The notes under the pieces are model-generated. The model made no database searches, was not told the DNA's origin, and worked only from the letters and a program-made list of their open reading frames with translations. A DNA stretch of 64,000 nucleotides, from assembly GCA_013396655.1 (NCBI GenBank), contig WBMV01005054.1, forward strand, positions 1,111,822 to 1,175,821, given 5' to 3'. Position numbers and translations under genes: made by a program. The DNA is from Campylorhamphus procurvoides (taxonomy: Eukaryota; Chordata; Aves; Passeriformes; Dendrocolaptidae). Below, piece by piece: positions 32,601-45,029 of this stretch (positions within the stretch are counted from its first letter, which is position 1; each line of letters opens with the position of its first letter).

Positions 32601-35600
32601 CTACGGTCTGGAGAGAGTCGTGTACACGGGCTGTTCCCAATGTGTGGGACTATGGGATTGTGGCACGGAGGGTGCAGGGTCAGAAATGGCAGTGTAAAGG
32701 GGACGTTGGGAAGGTCCCATGTAGGAGAAGGCAGAGTAGAGGCCAGAAGCTTGGGTGGAATGGCTGTAATAGGGTCCCGAGGGCTGGTGGTCCGGGTAGT
32801 CAAACTGTGGCCTGGAGATGGAGGGGAAGGCCGAACCGTAGTGGGGCAGACTCAGGGATGTGTAAGCTATCTGGGAGGTGGAGGGCTGGTCAGTGTAATG
32901 CCCTCCAGGGGTAGACCCCTCCGTTTTCACCTGGGCCTTGGAGTCCACCACTGAAGAGGTGGCGGTGGACAGGGAGACTCCATGCTGCTTGGAGATCCAG
33001 GCAGAGTGTCCACTGGCTGCAGCCAGGGCGCTCCCAAGGCCATAGCCAGCAGCCGCCGCTGCCGCATAGCCCCCGACATGGCCTGGGTGGCCGGCGTGTC
33101 CATTGGGCGGCAGGTATTGGTCGAATTCATTGACATCAAAGGTCTCCATGTTGGACATCACTTCATGGCTGATCTCCCCAATGTCCACATTGCCAAAGTC
33201 AATGTGTGGCTTTCCCCCTTCCCCCAGGGAACGCCCTTCTCGTTTGGAATCGGCTTTGCCTGCCTGCAGCTCGGTCTTAGGGGTGGTAGGCGGTGTAGGG
33301 GGCCCGTGGCTCTGCCCTGCAATGTGAAGAACATTTTGAGGAAGAAAGAGAGAGAAGAGGTGAGTTACCACTTTATACCTGGCTCTATACACAGCTCCGT
33401 TCTTCCCAGTATGCTAGGAGCTGTCTGGGTGGAGACTTCAGTGGAGGGAGAAAGAAATAGCCAAAACTAAACATTTTTATGTCATCTTCTGGAAAAAAGG
33501 GAGGGTGCAACAATACCTTGCCTGACCAGAGGAATGCAAGTGGCGACGAAAGTCAGGCACGTGTCTGTACTGCTGACACCAGCAGAGCTTGTTGGGTCAT
33601 GAGCAAAGTGTGAGCCCCATTGCCAAGGCTTTCACCATGATGACCATGAGCATCTGAATTGGCTGTAGCCTGTCAATAGATTCAGAGACCTGGGACTCAC
33701 CTGAGGAGTGTTCGGGATGACCATCGGACATGGGCGACCCTTCACCAGGATGCCTGTGATCCAGGTGGGCGTTCTTGTAGTGGGCCTGGATGGCAGCAGC
33801 CCCACCAGCCTCCCCCTCCACCTGGCCTTCACCCTCGCCCTGTGTGGCCTTGCCGTTTTTCCGCCGCCGGGGCTGGTACTTGTAATCAGGGTGGTCCTTC
33901 TTGTGCTGCATCCTCAGCCGCTCTGCCTCTTCAATAAAGGGCCGCTTGTCGCTTTCGTTCAACAGCCTGCAGAGACCAAGGTGGTAAAGAAGAGAAGAGG
34001 GGAAGGAATGGGGCAGGTATGTCAGAAAAAGCCCCACCTATACACGGCATCATGGGACACTGTGTGTAAATCCAAATGCCAGGGTGTTGACCCATTGCGG
34101 GTACTTCCCAGAACAACAGTTCTATTGGAGTGTTTCAGTGAAGAGTAATGTTTTCCTCCCATTCTTATTTGTTAAGCCCTGACACTGGTTCATGTTAGTG
34201 CTGGGCCCGCCTTCCCCACCTGTGTGATGCTTCTCACCTCAGTAAGTTCAGCACCCTCTCTCTTACGGTGCCAAAGGGTAAAGTGCAGCCTTTTGTAGCT
34301 GTGTAAAATAAGGCTGGATGAGCTGCTTTCAAAAACTTTGTGCAAATTAAGGGCAGTTGGGATTGTTCTTTGGACAAAGGCAGAGTGGCACACCCTTACT
34401 ACCTGTACTGCTGCCTTTCCCATGTCTCTTGCTCTTCCCCAGATTGTATTTATTCCGGGTTAACCTCCAACTCTTCCATAGGCTCTGTTCCAAGTTTGAG
34501 GCTCTACTGAGCAGAAATAGCAGGAATTGGTGTTGGATCCACAGTTCCCATGTTGTTGTGTGGAGCTTGCAAGACCTTTAGTAATCTTGCAATATCCTAG
34601 AAGGGACTTAAAGAAAATTTGGATGAGGCAGAAACAGTGTATTCTGCTATTCCTGGAGCTCCTGCTCATCTCAGACATAGAGAATGCAAAAGGCTGAAGC
34701 ACAAAGGACCAGCCTTTCTTGAACTTGGCCAAGCAGTTGTGAAAAATTTAGCTGCTGTGTTGGTAGCCTTGTGGAAATAGATGAGCTTTGGTCTCTGGAT
34801 GAAAAGTATTGCAGGAATATAAGCTCCTTCTCTGTATTCCTGCCAGATCATGGGCTGCTCTACTTAAGATAGGCTCTCCAAGGAAATGGTGAAATATGCA
34901 GGAAAGATGCTTCAGAGCACTTGAAGATGAGATCAAACTTGTTGCTTGAGCCTTCAGCAGCATCTCAGCTGGAAGCACTTCAATTTCATTTAATGATTTT
35001 CCTCCTCAAATATTCTTTTGAGTTAAGGTCATTCTGCTCCCAACCAAAAATCAGTGCTCTCAGAAGGGGCCAGTCTTCCCATGACTGGAAACTCAACAGC
35101 TGTTTAGGAATGGCAGGGTTCACGAACAGCAAAAAAAAATTCCACTTATGTCCGTGCTTTTTTCTCCCCAGCAAAAGAACAGCATGGGGATGGGACTGCC
35201 AGCACCTTAGCACCCCTGTAACCTATAGCACTAAAAAATTACCAATTCTGTTAAGGTATAGGCTCTGGGGAAGATACAAAGGCCTGAATTGGCTTGAAAA
35301 ACTGTTCAAGAGGAGGTGTGGCTCAAGGAAAACACAGGTAAATCTGGTGGGGGATCAAAGGCATCACCAGGTAGTAATGGATTGGTTCCTAAGCGCCCCT
35401 TTTCCTTCTGCTCCTTGCACATCCCCTCAGCTGGCAGCCAGAAGGTGTGTGGCATGGGCTAGAGCCCCTCATCTTGCTGACCTGGGTTCACTCCAGGAAG
35501 CCTAAGCAGGTCACGGCCACACACCACATTCCTCCGCTGCCTTAATCCTGGAGATTAAAGCAACTGAGCCACCATGAATCCAACACCAGCTTTCCTGTCT

Positions 35601-38600
35601 CCCTCCCACCAGCCTATACCACACTCACACATCCCAGAGGGCTCTAATCCCTCAGCCTGCTCTGCTCCAGGCAGCCCTCCAAGGGCCAACCCTCGTAGGC
35701 ATCGTGGACTGGGAGCAACCTTACATTGACAAAACCTTCATCCTTGGAGAACGTAGGATGTGGAGAATAGAGGCAAAATCTGCAAAGCTCAGCCTCCAAG
35801 ATCTATCCTGTGCATGGCATGAACCAGGTCTGCTGGAGGCTATGCACGAGTCAGATCCCTGTCCTCTGAGCTATGCTCGAGTGCCTCATCTCCTCTCCCA
35901 TTGACAGCAGCCCACAGCAGTGCCACCAGCAGGACAGAGACAAGTCCACTCCCTGCATCTTTGCCTTCTCATCTCCAAGGCTGCCTGCTCCCTCCTCCCG
36001 CCCATTGAGATCAGAACTCAAATCGGCTTTAGCAAAGTGAAACTGGTGCAAGCAGGCAAAGGCCAGGAGATTTGGGGGGATTTGGATTTCACTTGCTTCC
36101 TGCCCTCCCCCTCCTGCCCCCACAGTCCTCAGGTCATAATGCAAAGGAATCTTGCACGGGCAGAGAAGTTATGGATCACAGAGCAAAGCCCTTCATGGGG
36201 CTTCTGTGAACCCAACACTAAATGATCACCCCTGAGCCAAGGAGAGAGGGGCAAGCATCCAGCACCATGCTCTGGGAGGAGAAAGAAGGCCTAAAATGTT
36301 TCTGCTTACCTCTTGCAACCTCCCCTTCTGCCACCTGGCATTGCATTGCTCTGCGTGCCAGGTGCCTTGGCTCAGCCAGAGGCCTGACCCTGTGCTGGGA
36401 CTCAGCTGCCAATGAGTCAGTGCGGTGACAGGGTTGGGCATTGGGGCTGATGCAAGGCAAGGGCTGGCTGGGAGCAGAGAGCAGCTGGGCAGGCTCCCTC
36501 CTACGTGTCTGTGGCCCTAGATTTTGTGTGCATGAACCAATTCCCTGGGTGCTGCTACGCTCATGCAAAGATCCCTCCATTGGGGCCCCTTGCTCCTCCC
36601 TACCAAGCCTTCCTCCCATTCTTCCCTTGCCTCTCTTGTTTTCCGCCCCAGAGGTGGTGCTGGCTGGCATTTGGGCTAAGAGTCATGCCGACATTTTCAG
36701 CAGCCAGCCTCCATTTGAGAGCTGCTCCCTGTACCACACTAGGGAAGGAAAGCATCTTAGGAGAGATTTCATGACCATCAAGCACAGAAATATCCCCTTT
36801 GGTTTTCGTACATCCCATTTGATGTCTGCACCCATCACACACCCTAAGTGGGTACAGACTTGGGAAGATGAATGGAGCCGTAATCCCCTTGGCACCGCCT
36901 TTGGGGTCAAGTGGGTAGTGTGGCCATCAGGGCATATCCTGCATCCCTTTCCAGTGAGTGCTGAAGCCTGCAGAGGACATGGCAGTGGCACTGGGCCGGA
37001 GCGAACTCTGAGTTTTAAAAAAAAAAAAATCCAGGCCATTGCATCCTGTTTTGCAGAGGAGCATGTGGGATGGCAGTGGGGTTACCACTCCACCTGCTAA
37101 CTGCCTTTCAAGATTTCCCAGCCTCTGCCATCCCCTCTCAGTGCTGATTGCTGCCAACATGCTTGGTTTAATGGTGGTCTGCAAATAGTCTTTGTGTTCA
37201 CCAGCATTTGCCTCTCTGCCTAACATGTCCTTTATCTTTATAAAGTCAGAGCAGGCCACATGGAAAAAGTAGTTGCTCACACTTCCCAAAGTGACAAGCC
37301 ATGGCGGTAGGGTTTGGGTGGCCACCTTGTAGGTGTGGGCCAGGGCCCTTTGCATGGACCCTCATTAGAAGTTTGAGATTAAGCCATCCAGAAAAAATCC
37401 TGTCGGCTTGCAGCTATACTGATGTGTAGGAGCTGTATCTGGGGGACAGTGTAGATAAGGGCAGTGGGAACCTCAGTGGAGGAAGACCCAATCATACCAT
37501 GGATGGAAGGCAAGACTCTAAACTACTATTACTGTAACCTTTGGTCTACCTCCCCTGGAGTTTTGTGGCTGATATTTCCCCCCAGCCTCACAGAAAGACA
37601 CATGCATGTGGTCCCACCGAGGCCAGACACTGGCTGCACCTACAGCCCAGCTTACTTTGCTCCATAGTCTCTGTAGGGGCTGGCACGGTTTAGAGAACCT
37701 CAGCCTGCACGAGGGGCACTTGGAGACAAGACATTCAAGTGAAGCACCCAGGTGGCAATTTCAGCAGCATACAAATATCCCAGGTCTGACCCCACAAGAT
37801 TCTCCTGGCTGTACGCTGCCCTAAGAAACACACAGGGCCCTTGACCATTGTTCAGCAGCAGTGTCCTGCTGTTCTGAGTCCCATGTGGCCAGCAGCGGGA
37901 GCCATGCCCTTGGAGTAGGGAGGCAGTTGGGTGCATGAATGTCTGGCGGCTGTGTCTCCCTGCACTCTGAATACAATACTTGTGGAGTGGCACTGCTCTA
38001 CTATATTTTCAAGGAAAGTGAAGTGTTTGGAAGAAGACCCTTGCTCTAAAATCTGGCAGTATTTGGCAGTAAAGGAATGATACCTCAAAATCAATATTTT
38101 GGGAACAAAAGAGGTGGGTTCACGCCTCCCACACATACGCTCCTTCCAGCACAGCTTCACAGTCCAGAGGCTGGAAGCAGAATCCCAGGTGAGAGCAAGT
38201 GCCATGGGAAAGGGAAGGGAAAGCAGAGGGCATCATAACAGGAAAGAGCATAAGATTAGACATCTGCAATCAACACCCTGCCTTTGACTTCCCAAAGAGA
38301 TCTCTTTTCTGGGGTTGCACTAGACACTGAGGAGTCATGGTAAATGGTCCAACATAGCAGAGGGAGAATCTCATGCCCAAGGGGTTGGTTTCTTGCAAGC
38401 AAGGAGGTTTGAAGCTAGGAATGAGTAGACCTCACCGTCAGCTGCTATAAAGTGTATTTTGCTTCTGCTTGAAAGAAAGTCTCTTGGCTCACCCAGGGCT
38501 GAGGGCTTCCTCTATGAAATGCCATCAGGGTAGGAGAGAGAATGAGAGGGCCATTTGCATGAGCCTTGGTTTGCACTGGTTGCTGTGAGGTAGTGGACTG

Positions 38601-40048
38601 TGTGGGGCACTTGTGGCAGAAAGTGTTTGTAACAGGTTGATGGGTTTACTGACAGAGATAGGATAGAAGTGGCACAGCCAGCCTGACACGTTTGGCTTAG
38701 GCACGGTGGCTCTCTGCACACTCATGGACTGGCTGCAATCAATCAGGGCAGCCCATCAGTCTGCTGGAGGAAGGAGGGGAGGCTATGTAAAGAACCCAGG
38801 ATCCACAAAAAGACTAAATGAAAATGGGCACACAAACTGCAGAGGCCAGAAGCACAAGTGTGTGTGAGCTGGTGAGAAGGGAGGGCATCTCCCTGGGTGC
38901 AAAGGGAGCTCGTTTGAGTCAGCATATTCCAAGATAGCCTGCTGAAGCCAGAACTGTTGTAGGTCTCTTCCTTTCTGCAAAGCCTCATCCCTCCCCTTTC
39001 TAGACAGGTCTCTCCTTGTCCATCTCGCTGAACCTGCATGGTCTGCAAAAACTGGGACTATCCTGGGAAGGACAGATGTGGGGCTCTGACTGCCTGGCTC
39101 TCTTGCGTGATCTTTGTCCTCAGCTGTAACTTGGTTTCCCTCTTGCTTTGTGGCACTGCTTAGAAAAGAAACTCTGCTAACATTAGGACCTGAGTTCAAA
39201 CAAGCTTGAGGCAGACACCAGTGACTTAGGTCTTAAGTGTTAAGCTCAGCCCATTTCCTGATAGTGCACAACTTGGCCCAACAGGGAGGGTCAGCCAAGA
39301 AAACAAGATCTCCAAGCACTCAGGCAGGGGAAGACCAGAATGAGAGTGTTCTGGTTGGGAACAACAGGGAAAGTTACTGGGAAACACATGGAAAGGGCTG
39401 CCGCCCAGGATAGAGGTGAGTTCTCCTGAGAAAGCCTTCACTACATCCAACCACCACTCTTATTCTGGTCAACGACTATGCCTCCTGTGAGGGAGCTCCC
39501 CGTAGAGAAGGAAAGTTCCCTCAAGTGAAACCCCTTCCATCCTGCTGAGTCTCCATCCTTCCACAAAACCACGCAGTCCTCTACAGGACACCTCCAGACC
39601 TCAGCCCTCATGCCCCCCACTCCGCCACTCGCTCTTACCTCCAGAGCTTCCCCAAGGTCTTACTGAGCTCAGCGTTGTGGAGGTGTGGGTACTGGTCAGC
39701 CAACTTCCTCCGGGCAGCCTGTGCCCAGACCATGAAGGCGTTCATGGGCCGCTTGACGTGGGGTTTGCTCTTGTTACTTCCATTGACCCGGACGGGCATG
39801 GGTACCAGGGTCCAGTCGTAGCCGCTCAGCACCTGGCTGACTGCCTCACGGATGCACACCGGGAACTTGTCGTCATCTGCCTCGGAGTCTTGCTGTTCCT
39901 TCTTGACCTTCCCCATCTCCCCGTTCCCAGAGCCAGTGAGATGCGGGGAGTTGTCTGACGCCATGGAGGGTCCTGGTGAGAGGCAGTGGTGGTCTTCAGA
40001 GCCCACTGGGCTCATCTCCACTTCTGAAAGGTCTTGGTCGTCAGCCAT
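32601..40048 (-). CDS. SOX10: SOX10, SoxE HMG-box transcription factor, three coding exons
   Basis: Nuclear DNA-binding regulator of neural crest, Schwann cell, oligodendrocyte, enteric neuron and melanocyte fate. Coding exons in transcript order: 40048-39639, 33966-33701, 33316-32601; GT-AG, phases continuous, 463 aa (human 466). Order: acidic start [23 protein letters not shown]-type site KVKKEQQ; SoxE dimerisation region ([20 protein letters not shown], about 58-90); HMG box from about residue 97 ([20 protein letters not shown]), split by an intron after Arg137 (LGKLWR | LLNESDKR), with basic tail YQPRRRKN; the K2/linker region ([20 protein letters not shown]); AQVKTEG, a second SUMO-type site; and the C-terminal transactivation domain ending [10 protein letters not shown]. 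The SoxE intron position inside the HMG box is conserved. A bird-side difference from human is a six-alanine run. The 5.7 kb and 0.4 kb introns contain no other gene. Confidence 0.99.
33048..33065 (-). repeat. Six-alanine run in SOX10 (mixed GCN codons)
   Basis: The protein reads [13 protein letters not shown] where human has YSAAGYGLG. The six Ala codons are GCG GCA GCG GCG GCT GCT in transcript order, so the tract is encoded by mixed codons rather than a pure triplet repeat, which would make it comparatively stable. Confidence 0.9.
33967..39638 (-). other. SOX10: SOX10 intron inside the HMG box
   Basis: A 5.67 kb intron separates the two halves of the HMG-box coding region. No exon-like frame is supported. 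It includes a short A run at 37019-37030 and a motif-rich stretch at 36320-36440 (separate entry). I see no LINE copy in it. Confidence 0.75.
36320..36440. promoter_or_regulatory. Candidate intronic SOX10 control element
   Basis: Within 120 bp there are an E-box (CACCTG in CCACCTGG), two TFAP2-like sites (GCCTTGGC at 36364-36371 and GCCAGAGGC at 36375-36383), a CAGCTG E-box, and an AP-1-like ATGAGTCAG. TFAP2A is a known upstream regulator of SOX10. Clustering was seen by eye; function is inferred. Confidence 0.3.
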
Positions 40049-40095
40049 CGTTGCTCTCAAGCCTTCTCTCTTCCTTCTCACTGTCCTTCTTCTCA
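40049..40095 (-). other. SOX10: SOX10 5'UTR segment of the ATG-bearing exon
   Basis: On the minus strand a pyrimidine-rich tract ends CCCCAG at 40101-40096, a good acceptor 47 nt before the SOX10 ATG. The leader begins TGAGAAGAAGGACAG and is purine-rich. This implies at least one upstream non-coding exon, as in mammalian SOX10. Confidence 0.7.
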
Positions 40096-40100
40096 CTGGG

Positions 40101-40165
40101 GAGGGGAGGAAGGAAGACAAAAACAAAGGAAAGAAAGGAAAGAGGGGGGGAAAGAGAAAAGGAGA
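40101..40165. repeat. Purine-rich tract in SOX10 intron 1
   Basis: An almost pure A/G run on the plus strand with short G and A homopolymers. On the SOX10 strand its proximal part is the polypyrimidine tract of the 3' splice site. Confidence 0.7.
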
Positions 40166-41028
40166 AGCAACCACCAAATCTGAAAGGGACTCCAAGGTCT
40201 CTGAAGAGCTGACCACGAGACAGGGGCTGCTCGATAAAAGCGCAAGCAAAGCAATTGCCGTGCGCACCACAAAACCCGTGATCGATGGGGGTGGGGATGG
40301 GTCAGGGCCCCTGATTAATTGGGATATTGCTCCCTATCTCTGCAATTGTGTGGAAGGGCCTGCATCAAGAGGGATAAGGAAGACTGGGGACCTGAAAGGA
40401 GCGAGACATGGACCATCCTGCCTGGGTGCAGCACCCCACACGGGTGTGTGGGGGACAGCCACAAAACTTTTGTGGGGAAATGCCCCTTTCTTTCAAAGAT
40501 GTGCAGTGAAATTCCCAGTGGGAGGCATAGGAGGGGAAGCACCAGCATTGTATCAATAAGGCAGAAGGGACCTATATCCTACCTGCCAGGGAAGCTGAGC
40601 GGGTGGCACGACCATGCAGGGAACCAGCCCAGGCCCCACATCCACACCCAGAGACCCTTATCCCAACTGTGGGAAAGTGACTCCGTGGGAACTCATCCCT
40701 CACCCTCCTCTTGCAGCTGATAAACCAAAGGCTTAAAATACATCTAAACTGCATCCACACACTCACACACTCCTGTCTTATACGTATGTATGCATATATA
40801 TACTCATATCATGCATATATCTATATGTATACAGATGCAGACAGAAACACAACCAAGTTTAACTTTGAGACAACCCAAAGCTTTGGGTTGCCTGCCCCAC
40901 ACACTCCACCTCTCTCCATCTGTCTGCAGTCACCTCTAAAAGTCCCTGCTGCCATGCAGCAATTCCCCCCTTGGAGAAAGAAACACTCTAAAAATAAAGG
41001 CCTCACTATCCTCCCCATTCACGAATTT

Positions 41029-41126
41029 AAAAAAAAAGAAAAAAGAAAAAGAAGAAAGAAATAGAAAAAAAAAAAAAGAAGTGATAGAAAAGCATGCCTC
41101 TGACTTAACTGGAAAAAAAAAAAAAC
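41029..41126. repeat. A-rich low-complexity tract
   Basis: Several A runs with interspersed G, split by about 40 bp of ordinary sequence, inside the proposed first SOX10 intron. Simple sequence; no target-site duplication was seen. Confidence 0.75.
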
Positions 41127-41276
41127 CAGTGCAGAGCACGGGCTGTTATCCCTCTAGTTTCAGAGGTCAACACAGACTCTTGTTGGGGAAAACAAAAAAA
41201 GTAAGAGAAAGTAGGGGGGAAAAAGGGTGAACGAGCATGTGCGCGTGTGCAAGCGAGCTCAGGTAGGAAAACTTAC

Positions 41277-41470
41277 ATTGCTGGCCGGTGCGCTGGGCAA
41301 ATCCTGCGAGGACTGTGATTTGTATCCCAATAGTCCCCCTGTTCTCCCTCCCAGCCCCAGCGGCGTTGGGGCACGCAGGACAGGGAGGCTCTCAAGCGAG
41401 TGCCATTCCTGGAGGGAGGCTTGGTTTTTACTAATACCCTGGCTGGATGTCTCTAGCTGGCTTTGCTGCT
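41277..41470 (-). other. SOX10: Candidate non-coding first exon and promoter of SOX10
   Basis: A strong minus-strand donor (CAGCAAT|GTAAGT, exon ending at 41277) lies about 1.18 kb upstream of the ATG exon's acceptor. The adjoining 200 bp is richer in GC and CpG than the flanks. The 5' end is unknown and no TATA box is clear. The donor could be fortuitous; transcript data would be needed to fix it. Confidence 0.45.
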
Positions 41471-44417
41471 TAGCACCGGGGGAGGGAAGGGCGGAAGGTG
41501 GAGCCAAGCACTCCTCAGCCAGAATACGGTCAGTCAGGGATGGAGGGGAGGGGACACAAGCAGCCCCCCACCCCACATCAGGCACCACCATGTTCCCTGC
41601 TTTCTGTGGTGCCAGCTTCTTCAGGAGAACTGCCAGCATTGGGCTGCTCTAGGTGGCATGGCCACCCCAGAGATGGTGCTGGAAGATTCACCCCTGGGTG
41701 GTTTTGGTGGTGGGATACTGGAAGGGGTCGGGGTGGTTTGGGGAGATGCATGTCCATCCCCAGGACTGGGGTCCCACTCCTTCCCCCTGGTAGCATGGTT
41801 ACTCCAGAGGGGTCTAGTGCCCGCCATGTGTTAAATGAGTCCCCAGTCCTTGTCACAGTCTCATGAGGACCCTGCTGTGCTGAAAGAAGTCGGCCCAAGA
41901 CCCGTGGGTTAAGGCACTGCTAAAACAGCATCATTTTGACCTGCATCTGCAGGGTGGGGACAGGGAGATCAAATGTGTCCCAAGGGGGGAGGACATCAAG
42001 TCTAGGGAAAATACCATGCTGCTGGACAGTGGATACTAATGTGAACCTTCTTAAGACTTTTGCAGCCTAGGGATGGGCTCATCATAACATGTTCATCTCT
42101 GTGGGGTCTTGCCAAGACAAGCAGGCTCTGCTTCCTCTGAGCTGAGCTGCTCCTGAAGGCAAATGTGGGGTGTTTCATGAAGAAAGAAAAGTCTCCTGCT
42201 GAGAAGAAGGACTCTCTCACACTCGCTCACCCTCAGTCTTACTCCTAGTGCACTGGGACATGTAGAGGACCTCGGCACTCAATGGGTTAGAATGTTCTCC
42301 ATCACATCTTCCATTTTCTAACTCGCTTTCATTCCCAGGTGCCTGTGGGAGTTGGTTTCTTCAGTTTCCTTTGTTACCAGGGCTAGTATAGACCAACACC
42401 AACCCTTTAACCATGAGAAGTCACCCATGAAAATTCTGATGACCTTTTCAGGTCCTTCTGAGCTATCAATGAGATAAATTATCCTCCTACCCCAGCTCCT
42501 CAGTGGAGACCCAACCTGAAGATTCTTCAGTGCTAAGTTAGAAAATATAACAAGAATGATGGATGTGACCCAGGGAACCAGCCTGAAGGGATTTCAAGAA
42601 CATTTTCAGCTCATAGCAGATATTCACTCTAGAAACTTTGTGATGACAAGAAAACCCAATGGAGAGCCTAGCAAAACAGCACTGACACTCTGCTTCCTCA
42701 GCCAAATCAGCAACTGGTCAACCTCAAGTCTTGCAGAATGGGGTTTCTTTTGTCAAGTGAGTCCACCATTGTAGTTGTCACAAGAAGAAGTCTTGCAGCA
42801 TAGACGGGAGCAATTTTGCAGCTCACCCTCTCTCTGAAGGACAGATAGCCAGCAAAAATGAGCGAGGCAAGGTCAGTTTGTATATGGTTGTCCATGGCCC
42901 ACTGGTTTCAGTGTCAGTGATACTGCAGAGCTCATGGAAACTTCTCCCATCCAATAAGGGTCATCCTCAATCTGCGGGGGCCCTGCATAGGAGGTGTGGA
43001 AGAACTGGAGTAGGGGAGGGTTGGTTTCCTGCCCCTCAGTTGAGAAACATTACCCCGCTTATTCTCCTGGCTGTAGCCAACTTCTCACCTGGAGCGGAGA
43101 GGGACAGTGACACAAAAAACAGCCAGAAAACAATATTTATTTGCCCTGCATTCAGGTGGCTGGTTCCTGTGAATCCCATAGGAAAGGGGCAATGGGGCAG
43201 AGATTTCTTGTTTTTCTCCAGAGTGGGGATACAAGGTGCAGAGCAAGAAGTGCTAGGGAGAAAGAGGCCAGGGATTCTCTAGTGCATTCATAGAGGGGAT
43301 CCCTAGTCAGGAGACAAAGAAGCCCCACAGGGACTGAGTGAAGTTTTACAGCCTGCTCAGTTCACACCCCAAATGCAACAGGCAAGCTCTTCAGGGAGAA
43401 CAAGATGGTGCTGACCCACCACCCCCAACTGGGAAAGAAAGGAATCAGACCCAGAAGAGACTTCATTAACCCCAAGGACTCTGGACCAGTGTTTGTCCCA
43501 CTGCTCACCATCCCTGTCAAGGACTAGAGCCAAGCCCCACTCATGTGTTGTTGGAAGAGCCATTAGTGCATCAGCTGCAGACAGGCAAGTCCTCAAAGGA
43601 GCATGTACCAGCCACAGTGTCTCTGCAATCTGATGTCTCAGTGCCTGCTCATATTTAAATGACAGGGAAGGGAATTTTTACCCCTTCATTCTGCCTTTCT
43701 TCAGTTCTTGGTTTTTGTTTCCTTTGGTCCTTTCCCCACTTTCTGAACTCTCTTTCTTTGCAGCCCTTTCCCCTCTTTCTCCAGCCTTCTCTCACAACAC
43801 TGAGCATTTGTATATGCTTTTCCATGTATCATCTCTTCTCTTGTATTACAACGAGTAGATGCAGGAGAGAGAGCTGTGGAAAATATAACTACTGTAGCAG
43901 GGAGAGGTGTGATGCTTTCTCTTCAGTTGAGGTGAGAAGACAGGAAGTGGGGAAGGAGGAGAAACCATCCCTATTTCAGGAATCACTAGGGTGGCATGTC
44001 TGTCTCCTCCTCCTGAGAGTCCTTTTTAGAGACAAAGACCCTCCCTAAGCCACTGCTGGTCACAGCAGCTGACATTGCAGAAGTGGACTTTTTAAATGCA
44101 AGTCTTGCCAATAATTAGTCTCTGAGGAAATGCCCAGATAGCAGATTTTCATCTCTTCTTTTCAGGATATATTTCTATGAATGAAGTGCTACAGATCCAT
44201 AAAGAATGGTCATTTGTGAAAGAAGGGGTTCATGAGCCAGACACCTTGCTAAGCCACAAATTTCCCATGGCATTTCAGTGAATTGCTTTCTTTGGACCTC
44301 AGTCCTCAATATGTAAAGGTGGAAGGATGCTGCTTCTCCACCATAAAGCCATGTCAGAAGGAAAATAGTTAAAAGTGGGTGGAAAGTGGAGATGTCCCAC
44401 CACACTAGGTGCCTCTG
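41471..44417. other. SOX10 5' flank, no gene seen
   Basis: Nearly 3 kb of unique, moderately GC-rich sequence directly upstream of the proposed SOX10 promoter. Short open frames occur on both strands, but none resembles a known protein or has convincing splice partners. No repeat family recognised. Confidence 0.55.
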
Positions 44418-44443
44418 TTAGGGTTAGGGTTAGGGTTAGGGTT
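44418..44443 (+). repeat. Interstitial telomeric repeat (TTAGGG)4
   Basis: Four perfect TTAGGG units followed by TT. Short interstitial telomeric tracts are common in bird genomes and are often taken as scars of double-strand-break repair. Nothing subtelomeric surrounds it. Confidence 0.95.
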
Positions 44444-45029
44444 GTGTAGTGTCCACACCACTCCCAGGGTGGTAGGAAAGACACCATGCTCCAGACTGGC
44501 TGCTCAGGGAGCAAGGTGCATCATTGCAGCAGCACCTGCTTGGTAGGGTTTCAGTGAAGAGACCACTTTGGTAGGACACCTCCAACGCCAAGGTGGGGCC
44601 ACTGAGGTTTCTGGGGAGGGATTTTGCCAGACTACACCTATTCCCTGCATCTGTGGCAAGGAGTAAGAGGGGAGAGCCTGTCCACAGCAGAGGAGCAGCA
44701 GAATCCCCAGCACATCCCCAGGGCCAGCTTTTGTCCCCTGCCCAACTCAGGGGCACAGCACTGGTATTGTCCCAGGACTGCCTGGGAAAATGGGAGGGGT
44801 TCTCCCTGAAATCTTTCCATACAGTAAAATAGCGTCAGAGCTGGGGAGCGAGGAGGGGACGACAGAGACATTCGAAAAAATACACATACACACACCCCCC
44901 AGTCAAACAATACCCACAGTGTGCTGAGGGAAAGGGAGACCCATGAATTGGGAGTTTGATAAGGATTTTCTCCCGCGCGCACCCGCTCTCTCAACGGCCC
45001 CTTCAGTTTTCCCAACAACCCCCCTCCTT

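Noticed and set aside
32516..32914. Plus-strand open frame opposite the SOX10 C-terminal exon
   Set aside because: Shadow of the conserved SOX10 transactivation domain on the other strand.
39852..40559. Plus-strand open frame of 235 aa
   Set aside because: Antisense to SOX10 coding exon 1 and its leader; its composition follows the complementary codons and no family is recognisable.
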